A stretch of DNA of 35,858 nucleotides from DATBDN01 sp036269895 (lineage in GTDB: Bacteria; Actinomycetota; Thermoleophilia; Solirubrobacterales; Thermoleophilaceae), in the NCBI GenBank assembly GCA_036269895.1, contig DATBDN010000040.1:1-35858 (forward strand), in the 5' to 3' direction. Of the stretch, positions 7,779-14,751 are shown one piece after another. Numbering within the stretch: position 1 is the stretch's first letter; every line of letters begins with the position of its first letter. The notes beneath the pieces were generated by a model. It was not told where the DNA came from and did no database searches. It worked only from the letters and a program-made list of their open reading frames with translations. A program made the translations under genes and the position numbers.

Positions 7779-9824
7779 ATGGCCAAAGACACCGAGAAGC
7801 TCATCCGGCAGTTGTCCCTGATCTCGTTCCTGATGGCCGAGCGACGGCCGGTCACGGCGCTCGAGATCAAGCAGGAAGTCGAGGGCTACTCGGACATGAA
7901 CGACGAGGCGTTCGCGCGTCGTTTCTACGCCGACCGGGCGGAGCTGGGCGAGCTCGGGATCGAGCTGAAGGTCGAGAAGGGCACCGAGGGCTACTACGAG
8001 GCCGAGAATTACAGCCTGCCGCCGGAGAACTTCTACCTGCCGCCGATCGAGTTCACCGACCAGGAGCTGGCGGCCCTGCGCACGGCGCTGCACCTGCTGG
8101 ACGGTCAGTTCGCGTACGCGGAGCCGTTCCGGCTGGCGCTGCAGCAGCTCAGCTGGGGCAAGCCCTCACCGCTGAGCGGGCCGGAGCAGACGACCGTCCG
8201 CATGGCCGTGACCGCGGCGGCGGGCGGCCGCGAGCTGTCGCAGCGGCTGGCGAAGATCGAGACGGCGATCTTCCGGCGCAAGACGATCATCTTCGACTAC
8301 TACACGATCGGCCGCGACACGCAGGAGTCGCGCAAGGTCAACCCGTACCACCTGCTGTTCCGCGGCGGGCAGTTCTACCTGATCGGCTTTTCACACGAGC
8401 GCGGCGATGTGCGCGTGTTCCGGCTGTCGCGCATTCGGGGCAAGGTCGCCTACGTCACCAAGGCCGAGCACGACTTCCACCCGCCCCAGGACTTCGACCA
8501 TCGCGAGTACGCGACGCGCACGGAGTGGCAGCTGGGCGAGACGCGCGGCACGGCCCAGGTGTGGATCTCGAACAAGATCGAGTGGCTGGTGCAGCGCCAC
8601 TTCGGCCATGCGGGGACGGTCAGCGACGCTGACGACGGCGTCGTGTTCGAGACCGAATACTCCGACCCGCGCGCGCTGGTGTCGTGGGTGCTGGGCCTCG
8701 GCGACCACGCACGCGTGGTCGGGCCGGCGGAGATCGAGCAGGAGGCAATCGAGCGCCTCGCGCGCGTCGTCGAGCTGCACCGCGAGCAGCTCGAGACGGC
8801 GTCGCCCGTGAAGCGCCGCAAGACCGCCGACACCGGCGCCGGCGAGGGTCGCCGCGCCGAGGAGACACCGATCCGGCCTGAGCGCTTCGCGCGGCTGGTC
8901 ACGCTGGCGCGCATCCTCATCGATGCCGCGCGCCGCGGCGAGAAGCTCGATACCCGCGAGCTGTGCAAGGACCTGCAGGTCAGCGACGTCGAGCTGCGCG
9001 AGGACATCGACGTGCTGAACGTCGTGAACTTCGGCGGCGGCTCGTACGTGGTCTACGCGGAGGTTCAGGGCGACACGATCGAGGTCGACCCCGAGCCGTA
9101 CGGCGACAACTTCGCTCAGCCGGCGCGGTTGCTGCCGCTGGAGGCAAAGGCGCTCGTGGCGGCGATCGACCTGGTCGGTGACCACCTCCCGGAGGGCTCG
9201 CTCGAGGAGGCGCGCCGCAAGGTCGTCGCCGCGCTCGGGCACGACCCGGTGGCCGAGGGCCTGCAGATCACTGCGGCGAAGGGCGACGACTCGGACATCG
9301 CGCGCATGCTGTCCGGCGCGATCGCCCAGCACCACCTGGTCGAGATCGAGTACTACAAGGAGAACGAGGACGAGCTGTCCAAGGGCAGGGTCATCGAGCC
9401 GTACGCGCTCATGAACGGTTCGGAGGGCTGGTACGTCCATGCCTACGACCCGAAGCGCGAGGACTCGCGCTCGTTCCGGCTCGACCGGATCAAGGACGTG
9501 TCTGACACCGGCGAGCGCTTCGAGGCGCGCGAGGGCATGGAGCCCGACATCTCCGGCTGGCCGACGACCGGCGAAGTGCCCGACGCCCGCAACGCGCACG
9601 TCTGGATCTCGCCCGAGCGCGCCCGCTGGGCTCGCGAGACGCGGAACGTCCTCGAGGAGCTGAAGGACGGCGCACTCGTGGTCGAGCTGCCGTACGCCGG
9701 GACGCGCTACCTGGCGCGCGAGATCCTCAAGGAGGCAGGCGACGCCGCCGTCCTCGAGCCCGAGGAGGCGCGCCTCGCCGTCCTCGAGGCGGCCGAGGCG
9801 CTCGCGGGAACCGTCGCGCGCTAG
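7779..9824 (+). CDS. pafBC: Fused PafB-PafC WYL-domain transcriptional activator of the DNA-damage response
   Basis: A 681-residue protein made of two similar halves. Half one has a winged helix (KLIRQLSLISFLMAERRPVTA), a WYL core near residue 172 (FDYYTIGRD, then QFYLIGFSHERGDVRVFRLSRI) and a WCX extension. Half two starts near residue 364 (RFARLVTLARILIDAARRG), has its WYL core near residue 523 (IEYYKENED, then GWYVHAYD, SFRLDRI) and another WCX region. Separate PafB and PafC act as a heterodimer in mycobacteria; natural fusions are known in other actinobacteria such as Arthrobacter. The complex activates DNA-repair genes largely independently of LexA. No pup, pafA or proteasome genes appear in the window. 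ATG 7779 is chosen because the open frame upstream lacks the fold and a TATCCT box sits 8 nt before it. Confidence 0.9.
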   Translation: MAKDTEKLIRQLSLISFLMAERRPVTALEIKQEVEGYSDMNDEAFARRFYADRAELGELGIELKVEKGTEGYYEAENYSLPPENFYLPPIEFTDQELAALRTALHLLDGQFAYAEPFRLALQQLSWGKPSPLSGPEQTTVRMAVTAAAGGRELSQRLAKIETAIFRRKTIIFDYYTIGRDTQESRKVNPYHLLFRGGQFYLIGFSHERGDVRVFRLSRIRGKVAYVTKAEHDFHPPQDFDHREYATRTEWQLGETRGTAQVWISNKIEWLVQRHFGHAGTVSDADDGVVFETEYSDPRALVSWVLGLGDHARVVGPAEIEQEAIERLARVVELHREQLETASPVKRRKTADTGAGEGRRAEETPIRPERFARLVTLARILIDAARRGEKLDTRELCKDLQVSDVELREDIDVLNVVNFGGGSYVVYAEVQGDTIEVDPEPYGDNFAQPARLLPLEAKALVAAIDLVGDHLPEGSLEEARRKVVAALGHDPVAEGLQITAAKGDDSDIARMLSGAIAQHHLVEIEYYKENEDELSKGRVIEPYALMNGSEGWYVHAYDPKREDSRSFRLDRIKDVSDTGERFEAREGMEPDISGWPTTGEVPDARNAHVWISPERARWARETRNVLEELKDGALVVELPYAGTRYLAREILKEAGDAAVLEPEEARLAVLEAAEALAGTVAR

Positions 9825-9831
9825 CCGGGTC

Positions 9832-9856
9832 GGCGGTCGCCCGAGGGGCGGTCGCC
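9832..9856 (+). repeat. Two direct 10-bp repeats GGCGGTCGCC between pafBC and the secreted-protein gene
   Basis: GGCGGTCGCC occurs at 9832-9841 and again at 9847-9856, 15 bp from start to start. Each copy also contains the inverted pair GGCG..CGCC. They lie just after the pafBC stop and 21 bp before the probable -10 box of the next gene, a place where a regulator could bind, but no function is shown by the sequence. Confidence 0.6.
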
Positions 9857-9877
9857 AGTTTTCAAGAGTCGCTGCGT

Positions 9878-9883
9878 TATCTT
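9878..9883 (+). promoter_or_regulatory. Putative -10 box TATCTT for the secreted-protein gene
   Basis: TATCTT ends 11 nt before ATG 9895. There is no Shine-Dalgarno upstream of that ATG, so a very short leader or leaderless transcript is likely. The match is only to the loose TANNNT consensus. Confidence 0.28.
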
Positions 9884-9894
9884 CCCCGGCCGCT

Positions 9895-11427
9895 ATGGAA
9901 GGCTCGGCTCGCAAAATCGTTCTAGTCGTCGCGGCCACGCTCGCATGGGCGGCGCCGGCGGCGCACGCCCGTGCCTTCAACTGCGACGCGAGCGCGGTGC
10001 GCCTGACGCTTGGTGGTCAGGCGACCGTCGAGCCGGTCACAGCCAACCGCGGGCAAGCGACTTGCAGGGAAGTCAAGTCGCAGACGAAGACGACCATTGG
10101 CCCGGTGACGCTCGGCGCGTTGGTGGCGGAGACGAGCGTGCCGGCGCCGACGCAGGCGGACGCGCAAGGCGGGCTCGCCCAGCTGTCCGTCAGTGCGGCT
10201 GCGCTCGCCGGCGTCCCGATCCCCACGCTCGACGCGATCGACCAGCTTCCTGCGGTCTCCGTTCCACTCCCCGCGAACCCGCTGTTGCCTTCGTCGATCA
10301 CCGTCGACATCCGGCCCGCCGTCAAGGCGCTTGTCAGTGGCCTGCAGACCGGCCCGCTGCTCGAAGTGACAGGCAGCACCGCCAGCGCCCACGCCCGCTG
10401 CGCCGGTTCGACACCGGTGCTGTCGGGTGAGACCAAGACGCTCGACCTGAAGGTGCTGGGGCAGACGATCCCCACCGACGCTGCGATCCAGCAGGCGCTG
10501 ACTCTTTACAACGGCCAGACGATCGACCCGAGCAAGCTCGACCTGTCACAGATCGTGCTTCCGCCGGCGCTGTCGTTCACGGACCCGCTGGTCGGGACGA
10601 TCCTGCAGAACGCGGTCGGGAACGTGCTCGCGCAGCTGCCCCCGATAACGCTGCCCGCCTCGCTTCTGAACCTGTCGGTCAAGCCGTCGTCCCAGGTCAC
10701 GGCCGATGGCGGCCTGACCCAGGAGGGGCTCAGCGTCGCGCTCTCGATCCTGGGCCAGAACGTGATCAACGTGGTCGTCGGTGAGGCGCGCGTCTCGGTC
10801 GGCTCCGTCGCCTGCACGCCGGCGCAAGCTGTCAACAACGCCGCGCTGGCCTGCTCCAGCCGGCGGCTGTCGCTGATCGACGTGATCGACCGCGGCCGCT
10901 ACGTGGCGCTCTACGGCGCAGCCGACCGGCGCCTCGCGGGCAAGCGCATCGCGATCCACGCCCGCGCCAACGGCGGCCGCGTGGTCGCGCGCCCGCGCGT
11001 CTCGAAGGCCGGCCTCTTCCGCGCACGCGCGCCGCTGCCGCCTCAGCGCTACCGGTACACGAACATGGCTCGCTACATGGCGGTGCACGGCAGGGACAAG
11101 TCGCTCAACCTCAAGCTCCACAGGCGGATGGTGTTCACCTCGGTCCGCTCGCGCCACGGCAAGGTCTTCTTGCGCGGAGTCGTGACCAGGCCCTGGACCA
11201 ACCCCCCCGACCAGATCCTCGTCCGTCAGCGCCTGACCTGCCGCAAGCAGCGCGTCGTGGCGCGCCTGCGACCGGATTCGAACGGTCGTTTCAGCGTCAC
11301 GCTCAAGGCGCCGAAGAAGGGCGACATCGGCGTCTACCGCGCCACCACGGTGGTCGCGTTCCCCGACCCGAGCGCGCCGAACTTCCGCACGTACACCCTC
11401 CCGGGGCTGGTCCGCTTCGCACGATAG
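9895..11427 (+). CDS. Secreted protein of unknown function, choice-of-anchor-P-like region
   Basis: A 510-residue protein with a Sec signal peptide (basic start, hydrophobic IVLVVAATLAWAAPAAHA, cleavage after AHA near residue 25). The next 300 residues are rich in Val, Thr, Ser, Leu and Pro and look all-beta. The stretch with ARCAGSTPVLSGETKTLDLKVLGQ and, later, INVVVGEARVSVGSVAC recalls actinobacterial choice-of-anchor P surface proteins. The C-terminal 190 residues are basic (RRLAGKRIAIHARANGGRVV, RSRHGKVFLRGVV) and resemble immunoglobulin-like or carboxypeptidase-regulatory beta repeats. Four Cys in the first part could form disulfides. There is no LPXTG or C-terminal membrane anchor. I do not recognise a specific function. 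Confidence 0.8.
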   Translation: MEGSARKIVLVVAATLAWAAPAAHARAFNCDASAVRLTLGGQATVEPVTANRGQATCREVKSQTKTTIGPVTLGALVAETSVPAPTQADAQGGLAQLSVSAAALAGVPIPTLDAIDQLPAVSVPLPANPLLPSSITVDIRPAVKALVSGLQTGPLLEVTGSTASAHARCAGSTPVLSGETKTLDLKVLGQTIPTDAAIQQALTLYNGQTIDPSKLDLSQIVLPPALSFTDPLVGTILQNAVGNVLAQLPPITLPASLLNLSVKPSSQVTADGGLTQEGLSVALSILGQNVINVVVGEARVSVGSVACTPAQAVNNAALACSSRRLSLIDVIDRGRYVALYGAADRRLAGKRIAIHARANGGRVVARPRVSKAGLFRARAPLPPQRYRYTNMARYMAVHGRDKSLNLKLHRRMVFTSVRSRHGKVFLRGVVTRPWTNPPDQILVRQRLTCRKQRVVARLRPDSNGRFSVTLKAPKKGDIGVYRATTVVAFPDPSAPNFRTYTLPGLVRFAR

Positions 11428-11434
11428 GGCGGGC

Positions 11435-11440
11435 TAGGCT
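11435..11440 (+). promoter_or_regulatory. Putative -10 box TAGGCT, leaderless, for the PPOX/rml run
   Basis: TAGGCT lies 8 nt before GTG 11449. The surrounding 20 bases (11432-11451) match 18 of 20 with 33385-33404, where the same box lies 8 nt before the GTG of an unrelated ASCH gene. There is no Shine-Dalgarno. This would be the promoter of the coupled PPOX-rmlA-rmlB-ABC run. Confidence 0.45.
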
Positions 11441-11448
11441 CCCCTGCC

Positions 11449-11907
11449 GTGCCTTCGCGCCGCGACCAGATCAAGATGACCGACGAGGAGCTCCGCCAGT
11501 TCCTCGGGGAGAAGAAGGTGGTCACCTGCGCCACGATCGGCCCCAACGGCCGGCCGCACCTGATGCCGCTCTGGTACGCGCCTGAAGCCACAACGCTGCG
11601 CGGCTGGACCTACGCGAAGTCGCAGAAGGCGAAGAACCTCGAGCGCGATCCTCGCGCGACGCTGCAGGTCGAGGACGGCGAGCTCTACAACGAACTGCGT
11701 GGCGTGATGATGGAGTGCGATGTCGACATCGAGCGCGACGCGGACAAGGTCGCGGACTTCGGCCGCGCCCTCTTCCAGCGTTTCGGTGCAGTGGGGCCCG
11801 ACGTCGAGACGATGATCGTCGGCCAGGCGCCCAAGCGCATCGGCCTGACGTTCACGCCGACGCGGGTCGTCAGCTGGGACCACACGAAGCTGGGGGGCAC
11901 GTATTAA
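11449..11907 (+). CDS. PPOX-family split-barrel FMN/F420-binding protein
   Basis: A 152-residue member of the pyridoxamine-5'-phosphate-oxidase-like superfamily. It opens with MTDEELRQFLGEKKVVTCATIGPNGRPHLMPLWYA-type order (seen as several short motifs), then AKSQKAKNLERDPRATLQVE, the cofactor-phosphate-binding helix and strand, and ends with RIGLTFTPTRVVSWDHTKLGG. Actinobacterial members often use F420 or FMN to reduce or oxidise small molecules, or bind haem; the substrate here is unknown. The GTG start has no ribosome site but has TAGGCT 8 nt before it. Its TAA stop overlaps the ATT start of rmlA, so it is the first gene of a coupled run. Confidence 0.82.
   Translation: MPSRRDQIKMTDEELRQFLGEKKVVTCATIGPNGRPHLMPLWYAPEATTLRGWTYAKSQKAKNLERDPRATLQVEDGELYNELRGVMMECDVDIERDADKVADFGRALFQRFGAVGPDVETMIVGQAPKRIGLTFTPTRVVSWDHTKLGGTY
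11892..11905 (+). promoter_or_regulatory. Ribosome-binding site and ATT start codon of rmlA
   Basis: GGGGGG at 11892-11897, a five-base gap, then ATT at 11903-11905, whose last T begins the TAA stop of the PPOX gene at 11905-11907. This geometry is what translational coupling usually looks like, except that the start is ATT. ATT starts are rare in bacteria (infC and pcnB in E. coli are known cases). Confidence 0.65.
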
Positions 11908-12967
11908 GGGTCTGATCCTCTCCGGCGGCCGCGGCACCCGCCTGCGGCCGCTCACCTACACGAGCGCTAAGCAGCTCGTGCCCGTGGCCAACAAGCCGGT
12001 GCTCTTCTACGGCATCGAGGCGATGGCGGCTGCGGGCATCACCGAGGTCGGGATCATCATCGCCCCGGAGACAGGCGGCGAGATCCGCGCCGCCGCCGGC
12101 GACGGCGAGCGCTTCGGGGTGAGGATCACCTACATCGAGCAGGAGGCGCCGCTAGGGCTGGCGCACGCGGTCTTGACCGCCGAGCCCTTCATCGGCGACG
12201 ACCCCTTCGTCATGTACCTCGGCGACAACCTGCTGCGCGACGGCATCACCAACCTCGTGGAGGAGTTCCGCACCAACGCGCCTGATGCGCTGATCCTGCT
12301 GACTCCCGTTACCGACCCCGAGCACTACGGCGTCGCCGAGCTCGACGGCGACCGTGTCAAGCGGCTTGTTGAGAAGCCGAAGCAGCCGCCCTCGAACTTG
12401 GCGCTGGTGGGCGTGTACATGTTCACGCCTGCGATCTTCGACGCCGGCAAGGCGATCCGGCCATCGGGGCGTGGCGAGCTCGAGATCACCGATGCGATCC
12501 AGCACCTGGTCGACTCCGGGAGGCAGGTCGACTCGCACGTGGTCCACGGCTGGTGGAAAGACACTGGCCAAGTGCAGGACATGCTCGACGCCAACCGCCT
12601 GATCCTCGACGAGGTGGCCGAGCACCACGGCGGCACCGAGACCGACAGCCGCGTCGAGGGACGCGTGTACGTCGCCGAGGGCGCCGTGGTCGAGCGCTCC
12701 ACGATCAGGGGACCGGCCATCATCGGCCGCGGGGCGCGTGTCGCGGATGCCTACGTCGGCCCCTACACAGCCGTCGGCGACGACGTCGCAATCGAACGTT
12801 CCGAGATCGAGCACTCGATCGTGCTCGCGGGCTCGTCGATCCGCGACCTGCCCGGGCGCGTCGAGGCCAGCCTGATCGGGCGGTCGGTGTCGATCTCGCG
12901 CACCGAGGCGCTGCCGCGTGTGTTCAGGTTTGTCGTGGGCGACGGCTCGGACATCACGATCCTGTGA
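11903..12967 (+). CDS. rmlA: Glucose-1-phosphate thymidylyltransferase, long (StrD/RmlA) type, probable ATT start
   Basis: A 354-residue enzyme converting glucose-1-phosphate and dTTP to dTDP-glucose. The signature GGRGTRLRPLT is at residues 8-18, followed by KQLVPVANKPVLFYG, MYLGDNLL (metal-binding Asp) and VEKPKQPPSNLALVGVY; a left-handed beta-helix of hexapeptide repeats occupies about 245-354. This is the long StrD-like form. From the in-frame stop at 11846 to GTG 11978 there is no ATG, GTG or TTG, and starting at 11978 would remove the signature. ATT 11903, five bases after GGGGGG and overlapping the preceding TAA, restores the full family length. The stop overlaps the rmlB start as GTGA. 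Confidence 0.9.
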   Translation: MKGLILSGGRGTRLRPLTYTSAKQLVPVANKPVLFYGIEAMAAAGITEVGIIIAPETGGEIRAAAGDGERFGVRITYIEQEAPLGLAHAVLTAEPFIGDDPFVMYLGDNLLRDGITNLVEEFRTNAPDALILLTPVTDPEHYGVAELDGDRVKRLVEKPKQPPSNLALVGVYMFTPAIFDAGKAIRPSGRGELEITDAIQHLVDSGRQVDSHVVHGWWKDTGQVQDMLDANRLILDEVAEHHGGTETDSRVEGRVYVAEGAVVERSTIRGPAIIGRGARVADAYVGPYTAVGDDVAIERSEIEHSIVLAGSSIRDLPGRVEASLIGRSVSISRTEALPRVFRFVVGDGSDITIL

Positions 12968-13965
12968 GCAGGGTCCTCATCACCGGCGGAGCCGGCTTCA
13001 TCGGCTCGACCTACGTGCGCGTTGTGCTCGACGAGCGCCCCGGCGACGAGGTCGTCGTCTTCGACAAGCTCACCTACGCCGGCCGCCGCGAAAACCTCGA
13101 GGAGGTCGCCGACCGCATCGAGTTCATCGAGGGCGCCATCGAGGACCGTGCCGCGGTGCGCGAGACGATGGCGGGCGCCGACCTGGTCGTCAACTTCGCC
13201 GCCGAGTCGCACGTGGACCGCTCGATCGCCGACCAGGACGTGTTCGCCGTCACCCAGGTGATAGGCACCGGTGTGCTGCTCGACGCCGCGCGCGAGCTCG
13301 GCGTGCGCCGCTTCCTCCAGGTCTCGACGGACGAGGTCTACGGCTCGATCGAGGAGGGCACCTTCACCGAGGAGTCGCCGATCCAGCCATCCTCCCCCTA
13401 CTCGGCGACCAAGGCCGGTGGCGACCTGCTCGTGCAGTCGCATGTCCACACGCACGAAATCGAGGCGGTCATCTGCCGCGGCTCGAACAACTACGGGCCG
13501 CGCCAGTACCCGGAGAAGCTGATCCCGCTGATGATCCTGAATGCGCTCCACGGCGACCCGCTGCCGGTCTACGGCGACGGCAAGAACGTGCGCAACTGGA
13601 TCCACGCCGAAGACTTCGCGCGCGCGATCGACTCCGTGCTGCTGCACGGCACGCCGGGCGAGGTCTACAACGCCGGCGGTCCTGACGAGCTCGACAACCT
13701 CACCGTCGTGCACGAGATCCTCGAGCTATGCGGCGCCGATGAGTCGCTCATCACCTACGTGACCGACCGCAAGGGTCACGACCGCCGCTACTCGCTCTCC
13801 TCCGACAAGGTGCGCGCGCTCGGCTGGGAGCCACGTTGGCGCTTCGCCGACGGTCTGCCGGCGACCGTCGACTGGTACCGCGACAACGACTGGTGGTGGG
13901 AGCCGATTCGCTCGGGCGAGTACCGGCAGTACTACGAGCAGCACTACGGATTGAAGCTGGGGTGA
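12964..13965 (+). CDS. rmlB: dTDP-glucose 4,6-dehydratase
   Basis: A 333-residue extended SDR enzyme. It has the NAD-binding GGAGFIGS at the N-terminus, FDKLTYAGRRENLEEV, AESHVDRSI, the catalytic VSTDEVYGSIEEG (Thr-Asp-Glu triad), and YSATKAGGDL with the Tyr-Lys pair; RGSNNYGPRQYPEKLIPL and WIHAEDFARA follow. These are diagnostic of RmlB, which turns dTDP-glucose into dTDP-4-keto-6-deoxyglucose. GTG 12964 overlaps the rmlA stop (GTGA) and gives the correct N-terminus directly at the Rossmann strand. rmlC and rmlD are not in the window, so the final sugar is unknown. The stop overlaps the ABC ATPase start in another GTGA. Confidence 0.96.
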   Translation: MSRVLITGGAGFIGSTYVRVVLDERPGDEVVVFDKLTYAGRRENLEEVADRIEFIEGAIEDRAAVRETMAGADLVVNFAAESHVDRSIADQDVFAVTQVIGTGVLLDAARELGVRRFLQVSTDEVYGSIEEGTFTEESPIQPSSPYSATKAGGDLLVQSHVHTHEIEAVICRGSNNYGPRQYPEKLIPLMILNALHGDPLPVYGDGKNVRNWIHAEDFARAIDSVLLHGTPGEVYNAGGPDELDNLTVVHEILELCGADESLITYVTDRKGHDRRYSLSSDKVRALGWEPRWRFADGLPATVDWYRDNDWWWEPIRSGEYRQYYEQHYGLKLG

Positions 13966-14699
13966 GCGCCCCGGCACTCCGACTGCGCGGCCTCACCAAG
14001 CGCTACGACAACGGCTTCCTCGCCCTCGAGGACTTCGATCTGGAGATCCCCGACGGCGCCTTCTTCGGGCTGCTGGGCCCGAATGGCGCCGGCAAGACCA
14101 CGCTGATCAGCGCGGTCTGCAACCTGATCCGGATCACCGGCGGTGAGATCGGCGTCTTCGGCGAGCCGCATGACTCGTTGACGGCTCGGCGCTGGATCGG
14201 GCTGGCGGAGCAGGACGTGAACCTGGACCGCTTCCTCACCGTCGAGGAGACGCTGCTGTATCACGGCGGCTACTTCGGGATGCAGCGCGACGACGCCCAC
14301 CAGCGCGCCTGGGAGATGATCGACGCCTTCGACCTGCGCGCGAAGGCGAATGTGCGGGCGCCGATGCTCTCGGGCGGTATGAGGCGCCGGCTGCTGCTGG
14401 CGCGGGCGCTGATGCACCGGCCGCGCCTGGTGATCCTGGACGAGCCGACCGCGGGCGTGGACTTCGAGCTGCGGATCGAGCTCTGGCGCTACATCCGCCG
14501 GCTCCACAGCGAGGGCACGACAATCCTCTTGACCACGCACTACCTCGAAGAAGCCGAGGAGCTGTGCGAGGAAATCGCGTTGATCCGCGGCGGGCACATG
14601 ATCGCCCGCGACAGCGCGGAGGGCCTGAGGCGGCGCTACGAGGCGAATTCGCTGGCCGACGTCTACCTAAAGGCGATGGCAGCACCCCATCTTGTTTAG
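13962..14699 (+). CDS. ABC-2-type transporter ATP-binding protein (DrrA/NodI-like)
   Basis: A 245-residue ATPase with Walker A GPNGAGKTT, Q-loop in GLAEQDVNLDRFLTVEE, signature LSGGMRRR, Walker B LVILDEPTAGVD and the H-switch in LLTTHYLEEAEEL. This is the pattern of ATPases that pair with ABC-2 permeases to export lipids, drugs or glycans. It starts at GTG 13962 overlapping the rmlB stop, so it is coupled to dTDP-sugar synthesis. No permease follows directly; the likely partner is at 17376-18140, beyond a GGDEF-EAL gene. The last six codons and the stop are imperfectly duplicated just downstream, ending in a second stop in the same frame. Confidence 0.93.
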   Translation: MSAPALRLRGLTKRYDNGFLALEDFDLEIPDGAFFGLLGPNGAGKTTLISAVCNLIRITGGEIGVFGEPHDSLTARRWIGLAEQDVNLDRFLTVEETLLYHGGYFGMQRDDAHQRAWEMIDAFDLRAKANVRAPMLSGGMRRRLLLARALMHRPRLVILDEPTAGVDFELRIELWRYIRRLHSEGTTILLTTHYLEEAEELCEEIALIRGGHMIARDSAEGLRRRYEANSLADVYLKAMAAPHLV

Positions 14700-14720
14700 G
14701 CAGTACCCAATCTTGTCTAA
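14679..14720 (+). repeat. 21-bp imperfect tandem duplication over the ABC ATPase stop codon
   Basis: Positions 14679-14699 and 14700-14720 match at 17 of 21 bases. Because 21 is a multiple of three, both copies read in the same frame as a six-residue tail plus stop: AAPHLV-stop, then AVPNLV-stop. The gene therefore ends in the first copy and a second, silent tail follows. Confidence 0.75.
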
Positions 14721-14751
14721 CCCCAGGGCCTGATCTGCCGATAAAGCACGG

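Noticed and set aside
10331..10339. TTGTCAGTG, the core of the PafBC-associated promoter element
   Set aside because: It lies inside the secreted-protein coding sequence, and the bases eight nt further on (ACCGGC) do not fit TANNNT.
11978..12967. GTG 11978 as the start of rmlA
   Set aside because: It would remove the first 25 residues, including the nucleotide-binding signature needed for activity, while the codons upstream are clearly homologous coding sequence.
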